Part shown: in pieces, positions 52,654 through 63,432 of the stretch
Numbering within the stretch: the stretch's first letter is position 1
How the letters are laid out: every line of letters begins with the position of its first letter
Assembly: GCF_003030345.1 (NCBI RefSeq)
Contig: NZ_CP028158.1
Location: 6,262,001 to 6,326,000, forward strand
DNA from: Plantactinospora sp. BC1
GTDB lineage: Bacteria; Actinomycetota; Actinomycetes; Mycobacteriales; Micromonosporaceae
DNA length: 64,000 bases
Direction of reading: 5' to 3'
Program-made: the position numbers and the translations under genes
The notes under the pieces: model-generated
What the model was told of the DNA's origin: nothing
The model's input: only the letters and a program-made list of their open reading frames with translations
Databases searched by the model: none

Positions 52654-55374
52654 ATGCGAGCGCGTGCCTGGACGGCGACGGCGGTCGCCGTCGTACTGGT
52701 CAGCGGCGGCGGATGTGCGACGGGGCCGGAGGCGGCGGTCCCCACCGGGACCAGCGGCGACGGCAGCGCCATCTACCTGGACCGGTCCTACTCGGCACGG
52801 GAACGGGCGGTCGACCTGGTCTCCCGGATGACCCTCGCCGAGAAGGCCGCCCAGATGGTCAGCAGCCAGTCCGCGGCGCTGCCCCGGCTCGGCATCGCCG
52901 CCTACGGCTGGTGGAACGAGGCCGGGCACGGGGTCGCCCGGGAGGGCACCCTGCACAACGCCAACCCGCCGATCCTGGTCAACACCACCTCGTACCCGGT
53001 CGACCTGTCCCTCGGCGCCACCTGGAACCCCGACCTGGTCCACCGGGAGGCCACCCTGATCTCGGACGAGGCCCGGGAGGTGGTCCGGGACAACCGGCTG
53101 GACCTGAACTTCTACTCCCCCACCGTCAACCTGGCCCGCGATCCGCGCTGGGGCCGCAACGACGAGGCGTTCAGCGAGGACCCGCTGCTCACCGCCGCCC
53201 TCGCCGCGCAGTTCGTGAACGGGATGGAGGGCAAGGACCGGTCCGGCCGGATGCTGCCGGAGAGCGGCGGATATCTGAAGACCAGCACCACGCTCAAGCA
53301 CTACGCCGCCAACAACAGCGAGTTCGACCGGCTGCGCGGCACCGCGAACATGGACGACCGGACGCTGCGGGAGTATTACACCGCGCAGTTCCGGGAGGTG
53401 GTCGAGCGCAGCTCACCGGCGTCCATCATGACCTCGTACAACCGGCTCAACGGGGTACCGACCTCGGCCAGCGGCTATCTGATGGACGAGCTGGCCCGGC
53501 AGACCTTCGGGTTCGACGGCTTCTTCACCTCGGACTGCGACTCGATCCGGGAGATCCAGCACGGCCACCGCTGGCAGCCGCCGGGCCACCCGGCCCCGCT
53601 GGACCACATCGAACGGCACGCCTGGGCCAACGCGGCCGGTGAGGACTTGAACTGCCAGCAGGGCTACCACGACGAGTGGAGCTACGCCAACACCATCCCG
53701 GAGGCGATCGCCCGGGGCGTCGACACCCCCTACGGGCGCTACACCGAGGAGCACGTGGACGCCTCGCTGGTCCGGCTGCTGACCACCCGGATCCGGCTCG
53801 GCGAGTTCGACCGGCCCGAGGACGTACCGTGGGTGACCGCCGCCCGGTCCCGGGTCGCGCCGGGGACTTGGACCAACTCGGACGCCAACGGCGCGGTCAC
53901 CCAGACCCCGGCCCGGCTGGCGACGGCCCGCGAGGTCGCCGCCGAGAGCATCGTGCTGCTGAAGAACCAGGCCCCGAGGACCCGGCCGACACGTGCCGGC
54001 CGGGCCGCGCTGCTGCCGCTGCGGGTACCGGCGTCCGGGCCGTACCGGGTGGCGGTGCTCGGCTACTACGCCAACCCGCCGACGATGTACCTCGGCGGCT
54101 ACTCCAGCATCCAGGCCAGCGCCGGGCAGGCCAACGAGGTCAACGGTTACCAGGGGCTCAGGGCGGCGATCCAGCGGATCAACCCCGGCGCGGTCGTCGA
54201 CCACCTGCCCGGGGTCACCCCGGGCAGCCTGGCCGAGGTGGACCCGGCCTCGGTGGCGGCCGTCGCCGACTACGACGCGGTGATCGTGTACGCCGGCACC
54301 GACGATCGGCACTCCCGGGAGGACGTCGACCGGTCCACACTGGCGTTGCCGGGCGCGCAGGCGTCGCTGATCAGTCAGGTGGCGGCCCGCAACCCGAACA
54401 CCGTGGTCTATCTGGAGACCGTCGGCCAGGTCGACGTGGCCGGTTTCGAGGCGGCCGTGCCGGCGATCCTGTGGAGTTCGCACAACGGGCAGCGAAAGGG
54501 CGAGGCGCTGGCCGACGTACTGCTCGGGGCCCGCAACCCGAGCGGGCACCTGCCGTTCACCTGGTACCGGGACGCCGGGCAGCTCCCGCCGATCGACGAC
54601 TACGCGATCCGCGGCGGCGACGGGCGCCCCGGGCGGACGTACATGTACTTCGACGGCGAGGTGTCGTACCCGTTCGGCCACGGCCTCGGCTACAGCGGCT
54701 TCGGCTACTCGAAGCTGCGGGTGGACCGCCGGACGGCGCACGCCGACGACACCGTCCGGGTCGGCGTGGACGTCACCAACACCGGTCGGGTGCCGGGTGC
54801 CGAGGTGGTGCAGCTCTACGTCTCCACCCCGGGTGCCCCGGCCGGCCTGGAACGCCCGGCCAAGCGGCTGGCCGGCTTCGAGAAGGTCTCGCTGCGCCCG
54901 GGGCAGACCAGGCGGGTGGAGTTCCGGGTACCCGTCGCCGACCTCGCCTTCTTCGACGAGCGTGCCGGCCGGTACGTCGTCGACCCGGGGGCGTACGCGT
55001 TCCAGGTCGGACGCTCCAGTGCGGACGCCGACCGTCGGCTGCGGGCGGTGGTGAGCGTCCGAGGGGCGTTGCGCCCGGCGTTGTCGGTCGTCACCGCGAC
55101 CGCGCCGACGCTGGTCTCCCCGGGCACCGTCCTCGCCCCGAAGTTGACGATCGCGATGACCGACGACACCCGGTACGGCCACCGCGCCGAGGGTGCCAGC
55201 ACGCCGCTGCCGGCCGGCGCGACCGTGCGGTACCGCAGCAACCGCCCGCAGGTGGTCTCGGTCGACCGGTCGGGCGGCATCCGGGCCGAGGCGACCGGGG
55301 TCGCCACGATCACCGCCACCGTCAGCTATCGCGGCGTCAGCCGGTCCACCGAGTTCGTCGTCGGGGTGCGATAG
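52654..55374 (+). CDS. Secreted GH3 beta-xylosidase
   Basis: 906-residue exported glycosidase. The N-terminal signal (MRARAWTATAVAVVLVSGGGC) ends in a Cys that may be lipid-modified, though GGGC is not a perfect lipobox. GH3 domain 1 has nucleophile D294 in FFTSDCDSI, the form seen in plant and fungal beta-xylosidases; domain 2 includes SAGTDDR-like IVYAGTDDRHSRE. A fibronectin-III-like domain follows (near 690-780), then an Ig-like BIG2 domain (near 820-906). It likely frees xylose from xylo-oligosaccharides made by GH11. ATG 52654 has GGAGGGGG upstream. Confidence 0.9.
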   Translation: MRARAWTATAVAVVLVSGGGCATGPEAAVPTGTSGDGSAIYLDRSYSARERAVDLVSRMTLAEKAAQMVSSQSAALPRLGIAAYGWWNEAGHGVAREGTLHNANPPILVNTTSYPVDLSLGATWNPDLVHREATLISDEAREVVRDNRLDLNFYSPTVNLARDPRWGRNDEAFSEDPLLTAALAAQFVNGMEGKDRSGRMLPESGGYLKTSTTLKHYAANNSEFDRLRGTANMDDRTLREYYTAQFREVVERSSPASIMTSYNRLNGVPTSASGYLMDELARQTFGFDGFFTSDCDSIREIQHGHRWQPPGHPAPLDHIERHAWANAAGEDLNCQQGYHDEWSYANTIPEAIARGVDTPYGRYTEEHVDASLVRLLTTRIRLGEFDRPEDVPWVTAARSRVAPGTWTNSDANGAVTQTPARLATAREVAAESIVLLKNQAPRTRPTRAGRAALLPLRVPASGPYRVAVLGYYANPPTMYLGGYSSIQASAGQANEVNGYQGLRAAIQRINPGAVVDHLPGVTPGSLAEVDPASVAAVADYDAVIVYAGTDDRHSREDVDRSTLALPGAQASLISQVAARNPNTVVYLETVGQVDVAGFEAAVPAILWSSHNGQRKGEALADVLLGARNPSGHLPFTWYRDAGQLPPIDDYAIRGGDGRPGRTYMYFDGEVSYPFGHGLGYSGFGYSKLRVDRRTAHADDTVRVGVDVTNTGRVPGAEVVQLYVSTPGAPAGLERPAKRLAGFEKVSLRPGQTRRVEFRVPVADLAFFDERAGRYVVDPGAYAFQVGRSSADADRRLRAVVSVRGALRPALSVVTATAPTLVSPGTVLAPKLTIAMTDDTRYGHRAEGASTPLPAGATVRYRSNRPQVVSVDRSGGIRAEATGVATITATVSYRGVSRSTEFVVGVR

Positions 55375-55426
55375 GCCCGGGGGTGCGGTAGGTCCAGGTG
55401 CGGTAGGCCGGGGTGCGGTAGGCCGG
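55363..55426. repeat. Tandem repeat overlapping the GH3 stop codon
   Basis: The gene ends GGGGTGCGATAGG; the same block follows as GGTGCGGTAGG at about 55382, 55397 and 55412, giving four near-copies with 15-19 bp spacing. The first copy includes the last codons and the stop of GH3. Confidence 0.75.
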
Positions 55427-55463
55427 ACCGGCGGCAGCCACGCCGATGTCGCACAGGGTTGCG

Positions 55464-55473
55464 CTTATATAAG
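55464..55473. promoter_or_regulatory. Palindrome CTTATATAAG before SRPBCC gene
   Basis: Perfect 10-bp AT-rich palindrome between a weak -35 (TTGCGC, 55459-55464) and TACACT (55484-55489), in a 151-bp gap. AT-rich sites like this suit ArsR-type repressors, which often control SRPBCC genes, but no such regulator is adjacent here. Confidence 0.45.
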
Positions 55474-55525
55474 TTGAGCCTGATACACTCCCACCCGTTC
55501 CGGCACTGAAGGCCAGCTTGAGGGA

Positions 55526-56188
55526 GTGATGGTGGACATCGTCGACGAGATCAACGCGACCCATCGGACGGTCGGTCGGGCCGCGACGCCGGTCGGCGAG
55601 GCCCGGACCGTCCTGCTGCGCAGGACCTACGACACGTCGATGGACGACCTCTGGGACGCGGTCACCAACCCCGAACGGCTGCCCCGGTGGTTCGCACCGG
55701 TCACCGGGGAGTTCAAGCTCGGCGGCCGCTACCAGGTCGAGGGGAACGCCGGCGGCGAGATCATCCGCTGTGAGCCGCCCCGCCTGTTCAGGCTGACCTG
55801 GGTCTTCGGCGAGCCGGCCGAGGACGGGTTCAGCGAGGTCGAGGTACGGCTCTCCCCCGGCGACGGCGCCGAGCGGGTCGTATTCGAACTCGAACACATC
55901 GCGGTGACCGACCCGGAGCGGTGGACCGAGTACGGTCCCGGCGCGGTCGGCGTCGGCTGGGACCTCGCCCTGCTCGGCCTCGGCCTCTACCTGGGCGGTC
56001 AGGCCATCACCGACCCCAACGCCTGGGGCGAGTCCCGGGAGGCCCGCGAGTTCATGACGCTGAGCAGCAACGCCTGGGGTGCGGCCAACGTGGCCGGCGG
56101 CGAGCACCCGGACGCGGTGGCGACGATGGTCGCCAACACCACGCAGTTCTACGCCCCGGACCCGCCCGCCGGGCCGAGCGCCCCCTGA
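55526..56188 (+). CDS. SRPBCC (AHSA1-like) ligand-binding protein
   Basis: 220-residue START/Bet v1-fold protein. ARTVLLRRTYDTSMDDLWDAVTNPERLPRWFAPVTGEFKLGGRYQV is the diagnostic N-terminal half of the AHSA1-like family, and the rest continues the helix-grip fold (about residues 30-190). Binds a hydrophobic ligand or acts as co-chaperone-like factor; role unknown. Start is ambiguous: GTG 55526, ATG 55529 and GTG 55532 share the GAGGGAG site, the last having the best spacing. Confidence 0.87.
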   Translation: MMVDIVDEINATHRTVGRAATPVGEARTVLLRRTYDTSMDDLWDAVTNPERLPRWFAPVTGEFKLGGRYQVEGNAGGEIIRCEPPRLFRLTWVFGEPAEDGFSEVEVRLSPGDGAERVVFELEHIAVTDPERWTEYGPGAVGVGWDLALLGLGLYLGGQAITDPNAWGESREAREFMTLSSNAWGAANVAGGEHPDAVATMVANTTQFYAPDPPAGPSAP

Positions 56189-56199
56189 GGCAGCCCGCC

Positions 56200-56226
56200 G
56201 GCCGAGACGCTACGGTCCGCTCGGCC
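56200..56226. terminator. Hairpin between convergent SRPBCC and SDR genes
   Basis: GGCCGAG (56200-56206) pairs with CTCGGCC (56220-56226) with a 13-base loop. It overlaps the 3' end of the SDR gene; only 21 bases separate the two stops. Confidence 0.5.
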
Positions 56227-56950
56227 CCGACTGCGCGACGTCGGACTCCCCGACGAACTCGAAGTGGAACTCCCGGATGAAACAGTCCCGGGGCTGCCCC
56301 ACCGCGAAGAGCACACACTCCACCACCGACCGGGCGGTGAGCGGGTCACCCGGCCCGCGCGGCCCGTCCGGCACGAAGTCCGGCGGATAGAGCGAGATCA
56401 CCCGGATCCCCTCGGCGCGCAGCCGGTGCGACAGGATGCCGGCGAACCCGGCCTGGGCGTGCTTGGCGGCGTAGTACGCCGGATGCGCCGCCAGGCGGTG
56501 GTTGCCGACCTCGGCGGAGGCGGAGACGAGGTTGACGATGTCCGGCCGCTCCGAGGCGCGCAGCAGCGGCAGCAGGTGCCGGGTGAGCAGCACCGTACCG
56601 GTCGCGGCTCCGGCGATGGTGTCGACGATCTCGTCGTCGGAGGCGTCGCCGAGTTCCACCCCGGGCAGAAAGCCGGCGCCGTTGTTGACCAGGACGTCGA
56701 TCCGGTCGGTCCGCTCGGCCAGCGCCGCCGCGAAGCCGCGTACCGAATCGGGGTCGGCCAGGTCGCAGCGGAACGCCTCGGCGGTGCCGGCACCGTCCCG
56801 GGCGATCAGGTCCGCGGTGCGGCCGGCCGCCGCCGGATCCCGGGCCGAGACGACGACGTGCGCGCCGCGCTCGGCGAACGCCAGTGCCAGGGTACGGCCG
56901 GTGCCCCGGCCCGCGCCGGTGACGACGACCCGCAGTCCGTTCGAGATCAT
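56210..56950 (-). CDS. Short-chain dehydrogenase/reductase (SDR)
   Basis: 246-residue classical SDR. Cofactor motif TGAGRGTGRTL is the TGxxxGxG loop, NNGA is present as VLVNNGAG, the catalytic Ser lies in NLVSASAEVG and Tyr-x-x-x-Lys in PAYYAAKHA. An Arg/Asp at the end of strand 2 (SARDP) leaves NAD or NADP preference open. Substrate unknown. ATG 56950 gives the standard start a few residues before the cofactor loop. Confidence 0.92.
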   Translation of the reverse strand: MISNGLRVVVTGAGRGTGRTLALAFAERGAHVVVSARDPAAAGRTADLIARDGAGTAEAFRCDLADPDSVRGFAAALAERTDRIDVLVNNGAGFLPGVELGDASDDEIVDTIAGAATGTVLLTRHLLPLLRASERPDIVNLVSASAEVGNHRLAAHPAYYAAKHAQAGFAGILSHRLRAEGIRVISLYPPDFVPDGPRGPGDPLTARSVVECVLFAVGQPRDCFIREFHFEFVGESDVAQSGPSGP

Positions 56951-57000
56951 GGCCCGAGTCCAGCACCTCAACCGGGCTTCAAGTCAACCCGTGCCCGCCG

Positions 57001-57072
57001 TCGACCGGTCCAGCCGCCGTCGACCGGTCCAGCCGCCGTCGACCGGTCCAGCCGCCGTCGACCGGTTCAGCC
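57001..57072. repeat. Tandem repeat, four units of 19 bp at regulator 3' end
   Basis: TCGACCGGTCCAGCCGCCG starts at 57001, 57020, 57039 and 57058; the fourth copy has one change (GGTTCAG) that contains the minus-strand stop codon of the NB-ARC/TPR gene at 57067-57069. Confidence 0.85.
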
Positions 57073-59673
57073 GTCCTCGTCGGAGAGCGCGGCGAGCGCG
57101 GTGCGGACGTGCTCGGCCTCCAGCGAGTCCAGCTCGGTGTAGCCGGTCAGCGCCTGTGCCAGGTGCCGCCGCGCCCGGGGCAGGTCACCGAGGTCCCGGT
57201 GGGCGTGTCCGAGGCCTGTGTGTGCCCGGGCCTGCGGCTCCCGGGCGCCGATCTCGGCGGCGATGCCGAGCGCCTCGGTGTGGTGAGCGACGGCGTCGGC
57301 GGGGCGGCCGGTGGCGCGGGCGGCCGCACCGAGACCGTTGAGCACCCAGGCCCGTACCTCCCGGTCGTCGATCTCGCGGCACAGCCCCAGCGCCTCGGTG
57401 AAGTACTCGACGGCCCGGTGCGGCTGCCCCAGGCTCAGGTGCACGCTGCCGAGGTTGTCCAGCGCGTTGGCCTGCCCCTGCCGGTGACCGAGCTGCCGGA
57501 ACACGGCCAGGGCCCGCCCGAGATGGTCGGCCGCCGACCGGTGCCGGTCCAGCCGCTGCTCCGCCAGCCCGAGATTGGTCAACGCCGTCGCCTCGCCGAG
57601 CCGGTTACCGGCCCGGTGGGCCAGTGCCGCGGCCCGGGCGAAGTGGCCGGCCGCGGCCTCGTAGCGGCCCTGCTGCGCGTCGACGGTGCCGAGGTTGCTC
57701 AACACCAGCGCCTGCTGGACGTCGTCGCCGGTCGCCTCGGCGAGGTCCATCGCCCGCCGGAGGTAGCCGGCGGCCGGTTCGGGCCGTCCCCGGAGCCGTT
57801 CGAGGTTGCCGAGGACGGTCAACACCCGCGCCCGCTGGGTACGGTCACCGGCCCGCCGCGCCACCGCCAGCGCCCGCCGGAGATGGTCGACGGCCCGCTC
57901 GTACCGGCACAGGTGCAGGTGCGTCACGCCGAGGCCGAGCAGCGCGTGCGCCTGGCCGGACCGGTCACCGGTCGACTCGGCGGCCTGGTACGCCTGACCG
58001 TGGATGGTCAGCGCGTCCGCGTAGTGGCCGCCGTCGAGGTAGCGGTAGAGCAGGGCCGACAGCGCGACGGCGTGCCCGGGCCAACCGCCGGTGCCGCTCT
58101 GCGTGGCGACCGCCGCCAGGTTGGGCAGTTCGGTGTCGAGCCACGCCCGGGCCGCCTCGGGGGTCGCCAGTGGCCGGCCCGGGTTGGCCGGCGCGTCGAC
58201 CCGGGGCGCGGGACGCGGGTCGGTCAGGTCGAGCAGCTCGGTCGCGACCCGGACCGTACCGAGGTAGGCGTCGAAGAGCCGGCCCAGCGCGGCCCGCCGG
58301 TCGGCGTCGGACTCGTGGCTGGTGGCGAGCCGGACGGCGTAGGCGCGCAGCAGGTCGTGCATGCCGTACCGGCCAGTCGGGACGGGATGCAGCAGGTGGG
58401 CCCGGGCCAGCACCTCCAGGTCGGCGCGGGCCGCCGCCGGCTCGGTGCCGGTCAGCGCGGCGGTGGCGTACTCCTCGAAATCCGCGCCCGGATGCAGGCC
58501 CAGCAGCCGGAACGTGCGGGCCACCGGCGGCGGCAGGTGTTGCACCGACCAGGAGAAGACGGCGGTGACGGCGGCCCGGGGGTCGCCGTCGGCGTCCATC
58601 AGCTCCAGCCGGCGCTGCCGGTCGGCCAGCTCGGCGGTCAGCTCGGCCAGGGTGGCGCCCGGATGCGCGGCGGCCCGCTCGGCGGCGACCCGCAACGCCA
58701 GCGGCAGCCGGGCGCAGAGGTTCGCCAGGCTGGCGACCGCCTCCGGCTCGGCCTCGGCCCGCGCCCCGACCAGATGGCTCAGCAGCGCGACCGCGTCGGG
58801 CAGCGACAGCAGGTCGAGGTCGACCCGGCGGGCGCCGTCCCGGGCCACCAGGCCGGCCAGCCGGTCCCGGCTGGTCACCACGACCGCGCAGGACGGGGTA
58901 CCGGGCAGCAGCGGCCGGACCTGCTCGACGGTTGCCGCGTTGTCCAGCACGATCAGCATCCGCCGGCCCGCCAACTGGGTGCGGTAGCGGGCGGCCCGCT
59001 CCTCGACATCGATCGGTATCTCCGCCCCGGTCACCCGCAACGAGGCCAGCAGCCGGGCCAGCGCGTCGGTGGGCGGCATCGGCTGCTCCGGGTCGTAGCC
59101 GCGCAGGTTGACGTAGAGCTGGCCGTCGGGGAAGCGGTCGGCCACCCGGTGCGCCCAGTGCACGGCCAGCGCGGTCTTGCCGACTCCGGCGGTACCGGAG
59201 ACCGCCGAGATCACCACCGCGTTCGGTGCCGGGCCGGCGAGGATGGCGTCGAGGTGGGCCAACTGCTCGTCCCGGCCCATGAAGGCGAAGACGTCCGCCG
59301 GCAACTGCCGGGGTACCGACCGGTGGCCCGTCCTGGCGGTCCGGCGCGGGGCCCGGCGGTGCTGTTCGGCGACCCGGTCCCGGGCGGTGGCCAGCATCCC
59401 CTGCTCCACCGGGGTGGCGCCGAGGAGTCCGACCAGGACGTCGAACCGGTCGGTGGGCGGCAGGGTCCGGCCGGTCAAATACTCCGCCACCGCCGCCGTC
59501 GACCAGCCGGTCCGGGCGGCGAGTTCGCGGTAGGTGAGTTCGCCGTCCCGGCGCTGGCGTGCGTGCCGGCGGCGCAGTGCCCGCAGCACCGTGGCCAGGT
59601 CGGGCAGCGTCCGCACCCCGGACACGTCGAGTGGCGGCTGGTCGAAGACCGGCCCGGTCGAGCGGTGCGCCAT
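57067..59673 (-). CDS. HTH / NB-ARC / TPR regulator (STAND family)
   Basis: 868-residue cytoplasmic regulator. Order: XRE-type helix-turn-helix near residues 30-80 (LTYRELAARTGWSTAAVAEYLTGRTLP), NB-ARC NTPase with Walker A GTAGVGKTALAV (about 165) and Walker B RRMLIVLDNA (about 235), a winged-helix region, then eight or so tetratricopeptide repeats from about 500. This is the AfsR-like build without the BTAD domain. Probably an ATP-switched transcription factor sensing a ligand through the TPRs. Divergent from the secreted protease. Confidence 0.88.
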   Translation of the reverse strand: MAHRSTGPVFDQPPLDVSGVRTLPDLATVLRALRRRHARQRRDGELTYRELAARTGWSTAAVAEYLTGRTLPPTDRFDVLVGLLGATPVEQGMLATARDRVAEQHRRAPRRTARTGHRSVPRQLPADVFAFMGRDEQLAHLDAILAGPAPNAVVISAVSGTAGVGKTALAVHWAHRVADRFPDGQLYVNLRGYDPEQPMPPTDALARLLASLRVTGAEIPIDVEERAARYRTQLAGRRMLIVLDNAATVEQVRPLLPGTPSCAVVVTSRDRLAGLVARDGARRVDLDLLSLPDAVALLSHLVGARAEAEPEAVASLANLCARLPLALRVAAERAAAHPGATLAELTAELADRQRRLELMDADGDPRAAVTAVFSWSVQHLPPPVARTFRLLGLHPGADFEEYATAALTGTEPAAARADLEVLARAHLLHPVPTGRYGMHDLLRAYAVRLATSHESDADRRAALGRLFDAYLGTVRVATELLDLTDPRPAPRVDAPANPGRPLATPEAARAWLDTELPNLAAVATQSGTGGWPGHAVALSALLYRYLDGGHYADALTIHGQAYQAAESTGDRSGQAHALLGLGVTHLHLCRYERAVDHLRRALAVARRAGDRTQRARVLTVLGNLERLRGRPEPAAGYLRRAMDLAEATGDDVQQALVLSNLGTVDAQQGRYEAAAGHFARAAALAHRAGNRLGEATALTNLGLAEQRLDRHRSAADHLGRALAVFRQLGHRQGQANALDNLGSVHLSLGQPHRAVEYFTEALGLCREIDDREVRAWVLNGLGAAARATGRPADAVAHHTEALGIAAEIGAREPQARAHTGLGHAHRDLGDLPRARRHLAQALTGYTELDSLEAEHVRTALAALSDEDG

Positions 59674-59740
59674 CCTGCTGGGACCCCTCCGGTCTCCGCC
59701 AACGGACGAAGCCTAGACCGCGGTACGAACTGATCAACAG

Positions 59741-59769
59741 TTGTCTGTCGATTTCTGCCCCTGTACGGA
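59741..59769 (+). promoter_or_regulatory. Possible promoter of secreted protease gene
   Basis: TTGTCT (59741-59746), exactly 17 bases, TACGGA (59764-59769), in the 283-bp gap between the regulator and the protease. The leader would be about 180 bases. A partial match only. Confidence 0.35.
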
Positions 59770-59956
59770 ATCCCGGCCCCGCCGCCCGTCGATCCGCCAC
59801 CATCGCCGGGTACGCACCCGGTGCTGCCGGTCGGATCTCCCGGAGGTGTGGTGGCGACGCGACGACGATGTCGCACCCGACTCGCCGCCCCGGTCCCCCT
59901 CCGGTGCTCCGCCCCAGCGGCGGCCCGGACGGTGTTCCGCGGGAAGGAGACTGTCC

Positions 59957-61678
<1,722 letters not shown>

Positions 61679-61718
61679 GCGTGCCCGACCGCGACGACCG
61701 GTAACGGCCGTACGGCCG

Positions 61719-61755
61719 CGACGGCGCACGGCGGATCCCCCGCCGTGCGCCGTCG
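61719..61755. terminator. Perfect hairpin terminator, bidirectional
   Basis: CGACGGCGCACGGCGG (61719-61734) pairs fully with CCGCCGTGCGCCGTCG (61740-61755) around a 5-base loop. It lies between the protease stop and the convergent secreted-protein gene. Confidence 0.85.
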
Positions 61756-61780
61756 TCAGCTCAGGACCGCGGCTGCTCGG

Positions 61781-62656
61781 TCAGGACCGAAGTTCCGTCA
61801 GGGCGGCGGCGAGCATTCCGGAGAGCGACCTTCCGGCGAGTTCCTCGCGCAGCGCCGGGTAGTGCGGATAGTGGTTCAACATCCGGCCGGGGTTGGCCGG
61901 ATCGGGGTACCCGGCGAAGGCCCCCCAGCGCCACAACGCGTACTCGTGCCGGCTCGCCATCGGCCCGCCACCGTGTTCGACGCACTGGAAATAGCCCGGG
62001 ATGAAGAGTTCGGGGTAGACCTGCCACACCTCCTCCTCGTTCGGGATGGGCAGGAAGAACCGGTCGAAGTACTCGTGGCAGAACACCTGGAACGTGGCCT
62101 GCATCTTGGTGAAGGCCGCGATCAGGTACTGCTCCAGCTGCGCGGTCTGTAGGTTGCCCTGCGCCCGGGCCGCCAACGCGACCGGTCCGAGCGAGACGAG
62201 CAGCACCCCGAGGTCGCGCATCGCCGCGAAGTTGAAGTTCTGCCCGACCACGTCGTAGCGGACGTTGATGGCGGTGACGCAGGCGGTGGCGTCCTGCGCG
62301 AACCGCTGCTTGAGGCTCATCGAGAAGTCCTGGCTCTCGACGAACTCCAGCATGGCGTGCTCGGTGCAGCCCCGGACCTCGGCGACGGTCAGCGCGTCCA
62401 TGTGGTTCTTGATCGCCTGCTCGGAGCGGCGGACCTCACTGATCATCAGCGTCACCGCCTGATCCAGGGTCAACCCGCCGCTCTTGGAGTCGTTGTAGAA
62501 GGAGTACGCGGCATAGGCGAACTGTGCCACCTGGATGATCGTCCCCGGGTCCACCGCCTGCGCGGGACGCGGGGCGACCGGTACCGCCAGCCCGGTGGCC
62601 GCCACCGCGGCGACCAGTCCCCGGGTCGCCACCTTCCTCAGCCTGGCCCTCATCAT
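61781..62656 (-). CDS. Secreted hypothetical protein A (paralogue of neighbour)
   Basis: 291 residues with a signal peptide (MMRARLRKVATRGLVAAVAAT, cleavage after PAQA). The mature part is helical with several Cys (CTEHAM, CVTAIN, FCHEYF, FQCVEH) that could pair. Its first 110 mature residues line up with the preceding gene: SGGLTLDQAVTLM, SEQAIKNHMDAL, CTEHAMLEF versus SGELTEQQIFQAL, AEDAILSHLDAV, GAAEHAILEV. No known family recognised. ATG 62656 overlaps the upstream TGA; GGAGGAG serves both ATGs at 62656 and 62653. Confidence 0.78.
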   Translation of the reverse strand: MMRARLRKVATRGLVAAVAATGLAVPVAPRPAQAVDPGTIIQVAQFAYAAYSFYNDSKSGGLTLDQAVTLMISEVRRSEQAIKNHMDALTVAEVRGCTEHAMLEFVESQDFSMSLKQRFAQDATACVTAINVRYDVVGQNFNFAAMRDLGVLLVSLGPVALAARAQGNLQTAQLEQYLIAAFTKMQATFQVFCHEYFDRFFLPIPNEEEVWQVYPELFIPGYFQCVEHGGGPMASRHEYALWRWGAFAGYPDPANPGRMLNHYPHYPALREELAGRSLSGMLAAALTELRS

Positions 62657-63432
62657 CAGACTCCTCCGTCGGTCATCCGTTGCAGCGTGTCTCTGGCCAG
62701 CTCCCAGCTCGTACCGGCGCCGGCCGCGGCCTCGACCGTCGCCGTGGTCCACGGCCCCTCCCGCCACTCGCCGTTGACCTGGTAGTCCTGGAAGGTGCGC
62801 GGGCCGTGCGGGGTCGAGCACTCGTACACCACGTGATAGATCGACGGATGCCAGTCCATGTCGCCCTCCCGGGAGACACACCTCGGCTTGAGCCGGTCGA
62901 CGATCGCCTGCATCGCCGCCCGGTAGTTCGGCATGTAGGTGGCCGTACCGAGCCCGGCGGCGATCCGCGCCTCCAGTCCGACGGAATAGAGCGAATAGAT
63001 GGCGAAGCCGAGGTGATCGGCCTCGACCGGGGATTCGACGGCGTCGAAGACGCTCTTGGCCTGACGCGCGTGCAGGGCGACCTCCAGCGCGTAGTCCAGC
63101 AACGCGTCCTCGGTGAGCAGGGGCAGGGACGGGACCTCCAGGATCGCGTGCTCGGCCGCGCCGACCCACGGTGCCGCGGCGACCGCGTCCAGATGCGAGA
63201 GGATGGCGTCCTCGGCCTCGCCGACCGCCCCGACGAACTCCTGTAGCGCCTGGAAGATCTGCTGCTCGGTCAGTTCGCCGGAACGGGCGTCCAGGAACAG
63301 GCTGAAGGCGATCCGACCCACCTTCCGGATCTCGTCGATACCGACGGCCTGTGCCGGCGTGGCCGTACCGGGCAGGGTCACCACCACCGCCAGCGCCGCC
63401 ACGGCGATGCCGCGTAACAATCTGGCTCTCAC
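62656..63432 (-). CDS. Secreted hypothetical protein B (paralogue of neighbour)
   Basis: 258 residues. Signal peptide ends PAQA like that of its neighbour. Helical N-terminal two-thirds, then a Cys-containing C-terminal region (PRCVSREGDMDWHPSIYHVVYECS) with predicted beta strands. The gene pair is coupled by TGATG, so equal synthesis is expected and the products may form a complex outside the cell. GTG 63432 is seven bases from GGAGGGAG; TTG 63435 is also possible. Confidence 0.78.
   Translation of the reverse strand: MRARLLRGIAVAALAVVVTLPGTATPAQAVGIDEIRKVGRIAFSLFLDARSGELTEQQIFQALQEFVGAVGEAEDAILSHLDAVAAAPWVGAAEHAILEVPSLPLLTEDALLDYALEVALHARQAKSVFDAVESPVEADHLGFAIYSLYSVGLEARIAAGLGTATYMPNYRAAMQAIVDRLKPRCVSREGDMDWHPSIYHVVYECSTPHGPRTFQDYQVNGEWREGPWTTATVEAAAGAGTSWELARDTLQRMTDGGV

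Noticed and set aside
52085-52831. Open frame across the GH3 promoter region
   Set aside because: It overlaps the GH3 signal-peptide region in another frame, has no domain features and no ribosome binding site.
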